A DNA stretch of 64,000 nt from Devosia sp. FJ2-5-3 (GTDB lineage: Bacteria > Pseudomonadota > Alphaproteobacteria > Rhizobiales > Devosiaceae): contig NZ_CP104007.1 in NCBI RefSeq assembly GCF_029201545.1, positions 2,328,501 through 2,392,500 on the forward strand, given 5' to 3'. The notes under the pieces were generated by a model. The model did no database searches. It was not told the DNA's origin and worked only from the letters and a program-made list of their open reading frames with translations. A program made the translations under genes and the position numbers. Positions 51,078 to 60,992 of the stretch are shown piece after piece. Numbering within the stretch: position 1 is the first letter of the stretch; every line of letters begins with the position of its first letter.

Positions 51078-53549
51078 CTAGAAAATCGTCCGCCGCCGCA
51101 CGGTTGGATCCATAAAGGTGCCATTGTCGCTGGGCTGGGTGATGCCACCACCATATTGCTGTTGCATCATCTGCTGGCGCGCGGCCGCGTCGTAGGCGTT
51201 CACGTCGATACCAATGACCGATGTCATCTGGTTCGGCCCGGTGCCAGGCTTGAAAGCCTCCTTGATCGCAGCTTCCCCCTCAAATGCTTTCACACCTGAG
51301 TTGGGATTGATCCAGGCCGAAATCATGCCCGAAGGCATATTGAACGGTGTGGGCGGCCGGCCTGCGAGGGCCTTGGCCATGAAATTGGTGAAGATCGGCA
51401 CGACCATGCCGCCGCCGGTCGAGGATGAGCCCATCGACCGCGGCTGGTCGAACCCGACATAGATGCCGACCGCAAGTTCGGGCGTGAAACCGACGAACCA
51501 GGCATCCTTATAGTCATTGGTCGTGCCGGTCTTGCCTGCAACCGGGCGATTAAGCGCCCGCGCCGCTGTGCCCGTGCCGCGCTGCACGACGCCTTCCATC
51601 ATGGACGTGATCTGGTAGGCGGTCATCGGGTCGAGCACCTGCTCGCGATTGTCGACGATCCGCGGCTCTCCCTGCCCGTGCCATTCGGCCGCCGAACAGC
51701 CTTCGCACACTCGCGTGTCGTGGCGGTAGACAGTCGCGCCATAGCGATCCTGAATGCGATCAATCAGCGTCGGCACGATCTTGCGCCCGCCATTAGCGAT
51801 GGTCGCATAGGCGGAAGTCATGCGGAGATTGGTGGTTTCACCGGCACCCAGCGACATGGCGAGCACCGGTTGCATGGTGTCGTAGATACCGAACATGCGT
51901 GCATATTCGGCAATGAGCGGCATGCCGATGTCTCGCGCGAGGCGAACCGTCATGACATTACGACTGCGCTCAATGCCGCGCCGCAGGGTCTGCGGGCCGT
52001 AGAATTCCTGGGCATAGTTTTCCGGCCGCCAGATCGAACCGTCGCCATTACGAATTTCGACCGGCGCGTCCAGCACGACCGATGCCGGCGTATAGCCATT
52101 ATCGAGGGCCGCTGCGTAGACGATGGGCTTGAACGACGATCCCGGTTGCCGCAGCGCTTGCGTGGCCCGGTTAAATTCGGATTCGGCGAAGGAGAACCCG
52201 CCGACCATGGCCAGCACACGACCCGTCCGCGGATCCATGGCAACCAGGGATCCTTCGATCTCCGGCACTTGTTCCAGCGTATAGATGCCGACCTTGCCCG
52301 CGACGGGCGACACATAAACCACGTCTCCAACTGCAAGGATGTCCTGCACCGGCTTTGAGACCCAACGGATCTCCGGTCCGGACAACGTGCCTTCGACGCG
52401 ATCTGGCCCGATCGCCCCATCGACGTCATTGTCCGGGCGAAGGCCAATTCGGGCCTCGTTGTTGCCGACGTCCAGCACCACAGCCAGCTGCCATTCCGGC
52501 ACGTCGCTGAGCGGTCGCACCTTTGCAACGTCGAGCCCCCAATCGTCTCCCAGTTCGATACTGGCGACCGGCGCCCGGAAACCACGGGTGTGGTCATATG
52601 CGATGAGGCCGTCCATCAACGCCCGGCGGGCATATTCCTGCAGCCGCGGCTCGAGAGTGGTACGCACCGACAGCCCGCCGCCATAGAGCTGGTCCTCTCC
52701 ATAGAGTTTGGCCAGTTCGCGCCGCACTTCCTCGGTGAAATACTCGGCAACATAGACCTGGCTGCCAGAGGCGCGCGGAATAACGTTGAGCGGCTCTTCC
52801 TTGGCCGCAGCCGCATCCTGGGGCTCGACATAGCCGTTCTCGACCATGCGATCGATCACCCAGTTTCGGCGCTCGATGGCGGCCTGGGGTCGACGGAAGG
52901 GATGGTAATTATTCGGTCCCTTCGGGAGGGCCGCGATATAGGCTGCTTCGCTGAGTGTCAGCTGATAGAGCGCCTTGTCGAAATAATTCAGCGCCGCCGC
53001 CGCCACGCCATAGGAATTGAGGCCTAGGAAAATCTCGTTGAGATAGAGCTCGAGAATCCGGTCCTTGGTGAAGGTGGACTCGATGCGGATGGCAAGGATG
53101 GCTTCCTGGATTTTTCGGTCCCAGGTCTGCTCCGAAGAGAGCAGAAAGTTCTTCGCCACCTGCTGGGTGATGCTCGAACCACCACCCTGGATCGAGCTGT
53201 TGCCGTCCATGCGGGCAAGGAGATTATCGCGCAGAGCGCGAACCACGCCATCAAAGGCGATCCCGCCATGGGTATAAAAATCCTTGTCTTCCGCGGAGAG
53301 AAACGCATTGACGACGAGAGGCGGCACCGTTTCCATGGGCTGGAACAGCCGTCGCTCACGGGCATATTCGGCCAGGAGTGTGCCGTCCGCAGCGTGCACG
53401 CGCGTGGTCACCGGCGGCTGGTAGTCCTTGAGGACCGTGTAGTCCGGCAGTTGGGCAGTGACACTGGCCAGATACACGGCCGCGACGGCGACGCCACCAA
53501 GCGCCACAAACATGCCGAAGCCAAAAAGCCAGCCGAGCAGTCGAAACAT
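51078..53549 (-). CDS. mrcA: Penicillin-binding protein 1A (bifunctional glycosyltransferase/transpeptidase)
   Basis: 823 residues: N-terminal helix (LLGWLFGFGMFVALGGVAVAAVYLAS), GT51 glycosyltransferase with AFLSAEDKDFYTHGGI (catalytic Glu) and QGGGSSITQQVAKN, OB-like insert (about 320-420), transpeptidase with QPGSSFKPIVYAAAL (Ser-x-x-Lys), and AGKTGTTNDYKDAWFVG (KTG). A Gln/Gly tail ends it. Builds and cross-links peptidoglycan at the inner membrane. Upstream on the same strand is the amidase, 118 bases away. Confidence 0.97.
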   Translation of the reverse strand: MFRLLGWLFGFGMFVALGGVAVAAVYLASVTAQLPDYTVLKDYQPPVTTRVHAADGTLLAEYARERRLFQPMETVPPLVVNAFLSAEDKDFYTHGGIAFDGVVRALRDNLLARMDGNSSIQGGGSSITQQVAKNFLLSSEQTWDRKIQEAILAIRIESTFTKDRILELYLNEIFLGLNSYGVAAAALNYFDKALYQLTLSEAAYIAALPKGPNNYHPFRRPQAAIERRNWVIDRMVENGYVEPQDAAAAKEEPLNVIPRASGSQVYVAEYFTEEVRRELAKLYGEDQLYGGGLSVRTTLEPRLQEYARRALMDGLIAYDHTRGFRAPVASIELGDDWGLDVAKVRPLSDVPEWQLAVVLDVGNNEARIGLRPDNDVDGAIGPDRVEGTLSGPEIRWVSKPVQDILAVGDVVYVSPVAGKVGIYTLEQVPEIEGSLVAMDPRTGRVLAMVGGFSFAESEFNRATQALRQPGSSFKPIVYAAALDNGYTPASVVLDAPVEIRNGDGSIWRPENYAQEFYGPQTLRRGIERSRNVMTVRLARDIGMPLIAEYARMFGIYDTMQPVLAMSLGAGETTNLRMTSAYATIANGGRKIVPTLIDRIQDRYGATVYRHDTRVCEGCSAAEWHGQGEPRIVDNREQVLDPMTAYQITSMMEGVVQRGTGTAARALNRPVAGKTGTTNDYKDAWFVGFTPELAVGIYVGFDQPRSMGSSSTGGGMVVPIFTNFMAKALAGRPPTPFNMPSGMISAWINPNSGVKAFEGEAAIKEAFKPGTGPNQMTSVIGIDVNAYDAAARQQMMQQQYGGGITQPSDNGTFMDPTVRRRTIF

Positions 53550-53666
53550 TGCGTCAGATACTCCATGCCGCGCGGGCGGCGCGCTGTGTTGCGCCAGTCA
53601 GCGCGGCGACAACATCATAACAGAAGTCGCCATCAGTTTTCATTGCCGACATCGCCGTGATCCGTC

Positions 53667-54899
53667 TCATTCCGGTTTTTCGAGGCTGTCGAAATAGCTC
53701 GATATCCCGCGTGCAATAGCTTCCGCAGTACGATCGCGCCATTCTGATTTCGTCAGATTGGCAATGTCGTTGGCGTTGGACAGAAAGCCCAGCTCCACCA
53801 ATACCGACGGAATATCGGGCGCCTGCAGGACGAAGAAGTCGGCCTGGCGCACCGGAAAACGGCGCAGCGCCACGCTGGGCTCCAACTGGTGCACGATCGA
53901 CTGTGCAGCCAGGAATGACTGGACGCGCATTTCGCGTCGCATCAGATCAATCAAAATGTCCACAACTTCAGGCGCCATCTGGGGCATCGCGAAGCCGGCA
54001 ATGACATCGGACTTGTTTTCGGAATCAGCCAGCACCTTGTCGAGGACGTCGGTGGCGTTCTCATCGCGCGTGTAGACGCTGGCGCCGCGAATCTCGGGTT
54101 GCTGGAAGCTGTCGGCGTGGATCGAAATGAACAGGTCCGCCTTGTTCATCCTGGCCAGAGCAACACGTTCCTCGAGCTTGAGATAAAGGTCGCTCTCGCG
54201 CGTCAGCGCGACATCGAAGCGGCCCGACTCGACCAGCAATTCCTGTAGCCGCTGCGAGAAGGCGAGGACAATATCCTTTTCCCTGACGCCATTCGGGGCC
54301 TCTGCGCCGCTGTCGATACCGCCGTGGCCGGGGTCGATGATGACGAGCGGGCGGGTTACGACTGGCAGTTCGGAGCCACCGGCAGGCGTCGATTCTGCAA
54401 TCTTGGCGGCTGCAGCGTCGGAAACGGCGCGGTCGCTCTCGACATTGGCGGCGAAGACAGCGGCGTCGGCTGGAATGATATCCACGACGAGCCGTGCTGG
54501 CTGGCCGTTGAAGGCGTCAAGCACATAGGCCTGTTGGACTTGCGCAGGACCGGCAAGACTGAGCGTCGTGCGAACGCGGTCGCCGGCGACCTGCTCAACG
54601 ACATAGGACGACACGAGGCCCCCGGCATCGCTCTCGCCCTCGGGCTCCGGAACCGAAAAAGTGCCGGCGCGCACATCAACCGCCAGGCGGTCGGGCTCGC
54701 TCATCGACACGAATGAGAACTCGGTTCGGGCTGCGAGGTCGATGACGAGGCGGGCCCTGTCCTCGGTCGCCGTCATCCGCAGGTCGATGACATTGGGCAG
54801 CGCAACAGGGGCCGAGCTCTCCTGCGCAAGCGCCGGGGAAAACAGCGCCAGGAGCGAAAGGACGGCGGCGAATAGGGTAAGGAGGACGCGCAAAATCAA
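53667..54899 (-). CDS. amiC: N-acetylmuramoyl-L-alanine amidase (AMIN + Amidase_3)
   Basis: Periplasmic zinc amidase that splits daughter-cell peptidoglycan. 410 residues: signal peptide (LRVLLTLFAAVLSLLALFSPALA), AMIN domain (about 35-140) for septal targeting, linker, Amidase_3 (about 180-400): VIIDPGHGGIDSGA (His ligand), EKDIVLAFSQRLQELL, ISIHADSF, VLVELGFLSNAND. No ATG is available at the head; TTG 54899 (or 54893) is the likely start. Confidence 0.93.
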   Translation of the reverse strand: MILRVLLTLFAAVLSLLALFSPALAQESSAPVALPNVIDLRMTATEDRARLVIDLAARTEFSFVSMSEPDRLAVDVRAGTFSVPEPEGESDAGGLVSSYVVEQVAGDRVRTTLSLAGPAQVQQAYVLDAFNGQPARLVVDIIPADAAVFAANVESDRAVSDAAAAKIAESTPAGGSELPVVTRPLVIIDPGHGGIDSGAEAPNGVREKDIVLAFSQRLQELLVESGRFDVALTRESDLYLKLEERVALARMNKADLFISIHADSFQQPEIRGASVYTRDENATDVLDKVLADSENKSDVIAGFAMPQMAPEVVDILIDLMRREMRVQSFLAAQSIVHQLEPSVALRRFPVRQADFFVLQAPDIPSVLVELGFLSNANDIANLTKSEWRDRTAEAIARGISSYFDSLEKPE

Positions 54900-55502
54900 G
54901 TCTGGTTCGGGCCCCTGGAAACTCTAACGCCGCATGGCACGAGCATCGGGCGATTCTGCGGCAGTGTCCGCCTTATGCGATGATTTGGGTCGTCAATCAA
55001 AGAAGCGGCGTCACAAAGAGCGTATGGAGTCGAGTTTTTGACTTTCCTGTTGCCAATCTGGCGCAACATCCCTACACGCTAAGGAGAAGGCGCAGGAGTT
55101 TCGCGGGCGCCAGCGACGACGGTTAATGACCGTTTCGCGCCGCTGCGAACCCGGCTGGACCGGCGTGCACTTGCTGCATGCGGCCCGGATTGAAAGCGGC
55201 ATTTTCGCGCCTTCGCTGAATTTCGGCTCCCCCCTGAGCCGGACGGTGGCACGCCAGCGCGGCCTGCCATCCAATAGGAAGAGGTCATATGGCCCACAGG
55301 CGAACAAAGCGCGACGCGATCGACTTCTCCGATTGCCGTTTTGCATCGCCTCATTCTCTGGCCGTGACCAAGACTACCGGAGCGCGAAACGTGAGAGGTT
55401 TGCGCCCTATTTCATTCAACCAATTCGCCCCGCAATGCGCCATTTCAGGTGTGCCGGTCTTCCGGCGCCCCCTTGTCGGCGCGCGGGTGCGCGGAGCTCA
55501 CT
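54900..55502 (+). promoter_or_regulatory. rne: Long leader region of rne
   Basis: 603 bases between the divergent amidase and rne. A plausible promoter is TTGCCA (55050-55055), 17-base spacer, TACACG (55073-55078), giving a roughly 420-base 5' leader. It contains AGGAAGAGG followed by an ATG at 55289 starting a frame that runs past the rne start in another phase (to 55573), and a small hairpin GCCGG-TCTT-CCGGC near 55453. Long structured leaders let RNase E regulate its own mRNA in E. coli. Regulation here is inferred. Confidence 0.4.
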
Positions 55503-58274
55503 ATGGCGACCAAAAGAATGCTGGTGGATGCCATCCACCCGGAAGAAACACGGATTGTCGTTACCGCCGGTAACCGGCTCGAGGAATTTGATTTCGAATC
55601 GGCGACCCGCCGCCAGTTGCGGGGCAACATTTACCTCGCCAAGGTCACTCGGGTAGAACCCTCCCTGCAGGCGGCCTTCGTAGAATATGGCGGCAACCGC
55701 CACGGATTCCTCGCTTTCAGCGAAATCCACCCAGACTACTATCAGATCCCCGTCGCTGACCGCGAAGCGCTTCTGCTTGAAGAAGAGCACGAAGAGCAGG
55801 AAGACGAAGCCCAGGGCGAGGTCGAACAGGCCCCCGTCGCCGAAGCCGGTGCTGAGTCCGATACCGAATCGCATGAGGGCGAAGAGCACAGCCATATCGA
55901 ACAGGCCCCGGCCAATTCCGAGCCGGTCGAGTCCATCGGCGGTGCGGATGCCCTTGAGGAAGTGCCCGAGCGTCGTCGCTCCAGCCAGCACCGTCGGCAC
56001 CAGTACAAGATCCAGGAAGTGGTCAAGCGCCGCCAGGTGATGCTGGTGCAGGTCGTCAAGGAAGAGCGCGGCAACAAAGGCGCGGCTCTCACGACCTATC
56101 TCTCGCTGGCTGGCCGCTACTCGGTTCTGATGCCCAACACCGCCCGTGGCGGCGGCATCTCCCGCAAGATCACCAACGCCGCCGACCGTAAGCGCCTCAA
56201 GGAAATCACCTCCGACCTCGAGGTGCCACAAGGCATGGGCGTCATCCTGCGCACGGCCGGTGCTTCGCGTACAAAGGCTGAGGTCAAGCGCGACTTCGAA
56301 TACCTGATGCGCCTGTGGGAGAGCGTTCGCACGCTGACTCTGCAGAGCCAGGCGCCATGTCTCGTCTATGAGGAAGGTTCGCTGATCAAGCGCACGATCC
56401 GCGATCTCTACAACAAGGACATCGATGAAGTTCTGGTGGCGGGCGACAATGCCTTCCGCGAGGCCAAGGACTTCATGAAGATGATCATGCCGTCCCACTC
56501 CAAGAACGTGAAGCTATATGTCGAAGAGCAGCCGCTGTTCTCGAAATATGGCATCGAGGCACAGCTCGACCAGATGTTCTCCCCGGTGGTGACCCTGCCC
56601 TCCGGCGGCTACATCGTCATCAACCCGACCGAGGCGCTCGTCTCTATCGACGTGAACTCGGGACGCTCCACCAAGGAGCACAATATCGAGGACACTGCGC
56701 TCCAGACCAATCTGGAAGCGGCAGATGAAGTTGCCCGCCAGCTGCGCCTGCGCGACCTGGCCGGCCTCATCGTCATCGACTTCATCGACATGATGGAAAA
56801 CCGCTCCAACAGGGCGGTCGAGCGCAAGCTCAAGGAATGCCTCAAGGACGATCGCGCCCGCATCCAGGTTGGCCGCATCAGCCATTTCGGCCTGATGGAA
56901 ATGAGCCGCCAGCGCATCCGCTTCGGCGTGGTGGAAAGCTCGACCCACAAGTGCCCGATCTGCGACGGCACGGGTCTCGTGCGCTCCACCGAGTCTTTGG
57001 CGCTGATGATCATGCGTCACATCGAGGACCACGTTCTGCGCAAGCAGGGCCAGTCGATCAATGTGCGTGTCCCCACCGACGTTGCCCTCTATATTCTCAA
57101 TTTCAAACGCGACACCCTGACCGCGCTGGAATCGCGCAACGCTCTGTCGATCACCATCACGGCCGACAGCAAGCTTACCGGTCACCAGTTCTCCATCGAG
57201 AAAGGTGAAACCCGCGTCGCCTCCTATGCCGATCAGCGCGCTGCGAGCCATGTGCGCGTGGATAGCGCCGTGATCGAGGACGAAGTCGAGGAGCCAGAGG
57301 TCGAAGTCGAGGCAGACGAAGAGGTTGCCGAGACCGAAGATCGTTCCGCCAGTGCCGAAAGCGCGGACGGCGAAGGTGGTGGCCGTCGCCGCCGGCGTCG
57401 CCGGCGTCGCGGTGGCAATGGAGAGCGCGGTGAAGAACGCGCACCCCAGGTTGCAGTCGAAGCCATCTCGGACACTGAAGCCGAAGCCTCCGATGAGGAC
57501 GGCGATAGCGAGAGCGAAAGCGACGACGTTTCGGCGACCGATGCCGATGGCGAACCACGCCGCCGCCGCCGTCGCGGCCGTCGCGGCGGTCGTCGCAATC
57601 GTCGCGATCAGGACGAGAGCAACGGCACCGAGGAGACACGTGTTCCTGTAGCCGCCGCGGCCGACGAAACTGTCGCGCCGGCGCCTGCTGCAGTGGCCGA
57701 GCCCAAGGCAGAGGTGTCTCAGCCGGTCGAAACGACGGTTGAGGCTGCTCCGGAAGTGGCTCCGGTTTCTGAGGACGCTGCGCCTGCCGCCGAGGAAACG
57801 CCGGCCGAAAAGCCCAAGCGCAAGCCGCGGACCCGCAAGCCCAAGGCCGAGCCTGCTGCTGAAACCGCGACACCAGCCGTGGCAGAACAGGCTGAAGTTG
57901 CCCCTCCTTCGGAAGAAACTGCGGCTGAAAAGCCCAAGCGCAAGCCGCGGACCCGCAAGCCCAAGGCCGAAGCGGTAGCAGAACCAGCTTCCGCCCCCGA
58001 GGCAGGTGCTCCGGCAGATGCGGCTCCGATCGAGACCGCGGTGGCAGCCGCCGCACCAGCGGAAGCACAGGTTGAACTGGCACCTGCCGCAGCAGAGCCA
58101 GCAATGGAAGCTCCGGCTGAAGCCCGGCCGCGTCGCGCCCGCAAGGAACTGCCGCCCGAGGGTGTCGTGGTGGCCTCAAGCGCTGCTCCCGAGGCCGAAG
58201 CTCCGAGCGATGGCGATGAGCCCGACAAGAAGAAAAAGGTCGGTTGGTGGCAGCGCCGCCTCGGCCTAGGCTAA
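55503..58274 (+). CDS. rne: Ribonuclease E
   Basis: Essential endoribonuclease and degradosome scaffold. 923 residues: RNase H-like start, S1 domain (about 35-170) with an acidic/His/Glu insert, 5'-sensor and DNase I-like catalytic part, DVNSGRSTKEHN with Asp metal ligands, MMENRSNRAVERKL, and the zinc-link HKCPICDGTGLV (about residue 484). The C-terminal half is intrinsically disordered: RRRRRRRRGGNGERG and [17 protein letters not shown] basic clusters for RNA, acidic and Ala/Pro-rich spacers, two copies of KPKRKPRTRKPKAE, and KKVGWWQRRLGLG at the end. GGAG seven bases before ATG 55503. Confidence 0.98.
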   Translation: MATKRMLVDAIHPEETRIVVTAGNRLEEFDFESATRRQLRGNIYLAKVTRVEPSLQAAFVEYGGNRHGFLAFSEIHPDYYQIPVADREALLLEEEHEEQEDEAQGEVEQAPVAEAGAESDTESHEGEEHSHIEQAPANSEPVESIGGADALEEVPERRRSSQHRRHQYKIQEVVKRRQVMLVQVVKEERGNKGAALTTYLSLAGRYSVLMPNTARGGGISRKITNAADRKRLKEITSDLEVPQGMGVILRTAGASRTKAEVKRDFEYLMRLWESVRTLTLQSQAPCLVYEEGSLIKRTIRDLYNKDIDEVLVAGDNAFREAKDFMKMIMPSHSKNVKLYVEEQPLFSKYGIEAQLDQMFSPVVTLPSGGYIVINPTEALVSIDVNSGRSTKEHNIEDTALQTNLEAADEVARQLRLRDLAGLIVIDFIDMMENRSNRAVERKLKECLKDDRARIQVGRISHFGLMEMSRQRIRFGVVESSTHKCPICDGTGLVRSTESLALMIMRHIEDHVLRKQGQSINVRVPTDVALYILNFKRDTLTALESRNALSITITADSKLTGHQFSIEKGETRVASYADQRAASHVRVDSAVIEDEVEEPEVEVEADEEVAETEDRSASAESADGEGGGRRRRRRRRRGGNGERGEERAPQVAVEAISDTEAEASDEDGDSESESDDVSATDADGEPRRRRRRGRRGGRRNRRDQDESNGTEETRVPVAAAADETVAPAPAAVAEPKAEVSQPVETTVEAAPEVAPVSEDAAPAAEETPAEKPKRKPRTRKPKAEPAAETATPAVAEQAEVAPPSEETAAEKPKRKPRTRKPKAEAVAEPASAPEAGAPADAAPIETAVAAAAPAEAQVELAPAAAEPAMEAPAEARPRRARKELPPEGVVVASSAAPEAEAPSDGDEPDKKKKVGWWQRRLGLG
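57807..57970 (+). repeat. rne: 44-base direct repeat inside rne
   Basis: 57807-57850 and 57927-57970 are identical over 44 bases and exactly 120 bases apart, encoding KPKRKPRTRKPKAE twice. This keeps the frame, as a 40-residue period. Confidence 0.9.
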
Positions 58275-58283
58275 GCTGAAACA

Positions 58284-58314
58284 GAAGGGCGGCTCTCAAG
58301 CCGCCCTTTCCTTT
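58284..58314 (+). terminator. Intrinsic terminator of rne
   Basis: AAGGGCGGCT-CTCA-AGCCGCCCTT, then TCCTTTT. Confidence 0.85.
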
Positions 58315-58324
58315 TGCAGATAAG

Positions 58325-58822
58325 TCAGCCGCGCTGGTAGCGGTAGACGACGTCGCCCTCGTCCTGCACCGGCGCATCTGGATCCGGTACGCCGCCCAGC
58401 CTTGCGGAAACGGCCATGGACCGGTGATTGGCGGGATCGAAATAGCTCACCAGGTGGTCAAGGCCCGCTATTCCAAAGGCCCAGTCTTTCATGGCCATGC
58501 CCGCCTCCGTTGCGTAGCCATATCCTTCGTGTCCATCATAGAGCATCCAGCCCAGCTCTTTTTCGGGGAAGAGCGGACCATGGTTGATCCCCACCTGCCC
58601 CACGCATTCACCGCTTGATGCGAGGTCTATCATCAGCGCGCCGTGGCCGAAGAGCGACCACATGGCCACATCGCTGGAAAACATCCCCCAGGCCTGTCGC
58701 TCGTCAAAGGGGCCGCCCATGAACACGGCGCGTGATGACCGCATCATCGCTGCATAGGGCGGAAAGTCGTTCACGAGAGGCGGTCGCAGGATCAGGCGGT
58801 CTGTTCTGAGAATTGGTATCAC
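58325..58822 (-). CDS. GNAT-family N-acetyltransferase (RimJ/RimL-like)
   Basis: 165 residues from GTG 58822: IPILRTDRLILRPPLVNDFPPYAAMM start typical of ribosomal-protein-type GNATs, ECVGQVGINHGPLFPEKELGWMLYDGHEGYGYATEAGMAMKDWAF (motif A with GYGYATEA), then SYFDPANHRSMAVSARLG. Substrate unknown. Divergent frames upstream code only low-complexity residues. Confidence 0.88.
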   Translation of the reverse strand: MIPILRTDRLILRPPLVNDFPPYAAMMRSSRAVFMGGPFDERQAWGMFSSDVAMWSLFGHGALMIDLASSGECVGQVGINHGPLFPEKELGWMLYDGHEGYGYATEAGMAMKDWAFGIAGLDHLVSYFDPANHRSMAVSARLGGVPDPDAPVQDEGDVVYRYQRG

Positions 58823-58842
58823 TGTCCCCGCTCCACGAGTTT

Positions 58843-59499
58843 TCAGCCATCCTTCTGCCGCAACACGAGGATGCCCAGTACGATCAGCCACACCGCCCAG
58901 GCGGTGTACGAAATCGCATTGATCATCCCGGCCGCAGCAAAGCCGAAAGGCTCGGCCATGCCAACCATGATCCCGATGGCCACCACGATCCCCGCCCAGG
59001 CCATCAATCGATACCGGGCCATCAGGGCGACCGACACGGACACTGTCCAGAGCGCGGTAAACAAATAGCCGAAATGTTCGCCAATTCCGGCCCCGACATA
59101 GAGGTGGAAGGCGTTGAACACCGCTTGCGTGGTCATGTCTTCCGGCGCAGCGGCCAGGCTTGGCACATGGATCACCCAGCGCAGGAGGCCGAGACCCTGA
59201 ACCAGGCCAGCAAGGATCCCGAATGTTGCCGAAAAGGCCGCTGCAACCGGATGGCGTGGCATCAGCCAGAGACCCGACAGAACCCCCACCGGTATGAAGG
59301 CAAGGGCCGACAGCATGAATACATACCAGGTGGCGAGCAGCGCTGGTCCGCCCGCCGAGAAACGCGCCAGTATGTCGGCTGGCGGCTCGCGCAGGACATC
59401 TGGATAGTTGAAGCTCATCTGGAGGCCGGTAAAGGCCGTCATGAAAATCACGGGCACGGCGATCATCGCCAGCCCGGTGGAGCGTTGCAGCAAAGCCAT
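58843..59499 (-). CDS. DUF4386-like integral membrane protein
   Basis: 218 residues with six helices: LAMIAVPVIFMTAFTGLQM, LLATWYVFMLSALAFIPVGVLSGLWLMP, AFSATFGILAGLVQGLGLLRWVIHVPS, FGYLFTALWTVSVSVALMA, and MAWAGIVVAIGIMVGM, and TAWAVWLIVLGILVL. The pattern RWVIHVPSLA and GEHFGYLFTALWT fits DUF4386 proteins, whose role is unknown. Confidence 0.78.
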   Translation of the reverse strand: MALLQRSTGLAMIAVPVIFMTAFTGLQMSFNYPDVLREPPADILARFSAGGPALLATWYVFMLSALAFIPVGVLSGLWLMPRHPVAAAFSATFGILAGLVQGLGLLRWVIHVPSLAAAPEDMTTQAVFNAFHLYVGAGIGEHFGYLFTALWTVSVSVALMARYRLMAWAGIVVAIGIMVGMAEPFGFAAAGMINAISYTAWAVWLIVLGILVLRQKDG

Positions 59500-59691
59500 T
59501 GGACTATCCCTCAGAATGCGTTGAACACGGGCCGGGATGGCGCAGTGTATCTACATGGTCTTTGGACAAGTCAGGGCCGCCGCGTCTGTGAAACGGCAGC
59601 CTGCAATGAGTTGATCGCGCCAATTGCGCCCGATGTTCGACAATCAGCCTTGGTCGCAAAGTTTATTGCGCGTGAGCCAACTGGCTTTGCT

Positions 59692-60837
59692 TTAGCGCAG
59701 GAACCCCCGCAACCGCTCCAACGCGCTCTCTATGGTCGACATTGTGCCAGCATAGCTGAACCGAACGAACCCATTGCCATTGCTACGGTCGAAATCAAGC
59801 CCAGGCGTCGCGGCAACGCCGGCAGTTTCAAGCAGCGATTCACAAAAGGCTAGCGAGTCATTGGAAAAGCTCGAGATTCCCGCGTAAGCATAGAAGGCTC
59901 CGTCACCTGCAGACGGCAGGTCGAAGCCAAGCTCTCGCAGGCCTTGCGTCAGCAGAGCCCGATTTTGTGCGTAGCTGGCCTTCTGCTCTTCAGAATAGTC
60001 GCGTTCACTCAGGGCGACCGTCGCGGCGATCTGACTGAGTGTGGGGGCCGAGATGAAGAGGTTTTGCTGAAGGATTTCGGCTCGCCGGATCATCGCCTCC
60101 GGCAGCACCATCCAGCCGATCCGCCAACCGGTCATGCAGTAGTATTTCGAGAAGCTGTTGATCACGATCGCGTCCCGCGTCAACTCGAGCGCGCTGACCG
60201 AAGGGCCGCGATAATCGAGGCCGTGATAGATCTCGTCTGAAATGAAGGTAATGCCCAACCGCGCGCATGTGGCGACGATATCGGCCAACCCTGCCCGATC
60301 CACCGAGGCGCCGGTCGGATTGGCGGGGCTGGCGAACAACAGCCCATCGAAGGGCTGCCGCGCATGGGCCTGGGCGATGTCTGCTCCGGTCAGATGCCAG
60401 CCATTGGCCGCCGAGACCGGTATCTCGGATATCGCGAATCCCAGACCGAGAAGCGTGTTTACATAGGCGGGATAGCCAGGCCGGGTGATGGCAATGCGCG
60501 CACCGGGCTTGAACGCCGTGTGAAAGGCCAGGATGAAGCCAGCCGACGAACCCATTGTCGCCAGAATCAATTCCGGGTCGACGGAGACGCCATGCTGGTC
60601 TTGGTAATAGCGCGCCAGGCCTTCGCGCAGTTCTGTCGTGCCCTTGGCATTGGTGTAGCCCTGCGGCTCGGGCAGCGCCTTGGCCACAGCCTCGAGGACG
60701 CGCGGCGCCGGCGGCTGGCCGGGCTCCCCGACTTCGAGATGGCAGATGCTGCGCCCCTGCGCCTCCAGAGCGCGGGCTCGCTTCAGGATATCCATGGCGA
60801 GAAAAGGCATGAGCGCGTCTGGCGCAAGGTCGGTCAT
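59692..60837 (-). CDS. Class I/II aminotransferase (PLP-dependent)
   Basis: 381 residues of fold-type I: GSSAGFILAF, FASPANPTGASVD, FISDEIYHGLDYRG, and the Lys that binds PLP in INSFSKYYCMTGWRIGWMV (about residue 232), VRFSYAGTMSTIESALERL with the C-terminal Arg that binds the substrate carboxylate. Amino-acid specificity not clear; similar to aspartate/aromatic transaminases or MalY-like. Upstream genes on the same strand absent. Confidence 0.93.
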   Translation of the reverse strand: MTDLAPDALMPFLAMDILKRARALEAQGRSICHLEVGEPGQPPAPRVLEAVAKALPEPQGYTNAKGTTELREGLARYYQDQHGVSVDPELILATMGSSAGFILAFHTAFKPGARIAITRPGYPAYVNTLLGLGFAISEIPVSAANGWHLTGADIAQAHARQPFDGLLFASPANPTGASVDRAGLADIVATCARLGITFISDEIYHGLDYRGPSVSALELTRDAIVINSFSKYYCMTGWRIGWMVLPEAMIRRAEILQQNLFISAPTLSQIAATVALSERDYSEEQKASYAQNRALLTQGLRELGFDLPSAGDGAFYAYAGISSFSNDSLAFCESLLETAGVAATPGLDFDRSNGNGFVRFSYAGTMSTIESALERLRGFLR

Positions 60838-60992
60838 TGGGCAGCTCCGTGTGTGCCTCTGGACTACCCAACCGGGCGCACCATCTCAACAACAATTGAC
60901 CCGGCTCGCCGTGAACGGCGCCCCATGGGTCGCAAAGCCCATCACAAGTCTGCTAGAAGTTTGGAGACAAATTGCCGGAGCCCCGAATCCTC

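Noticed and set aside
57175..58377. 400-residue Arg/Pro-rich frame antisense to the rne tail
   Set aside because: Low complexity mirror of the Ala/Glu/Lys-rich RNase E tail, no start signal.
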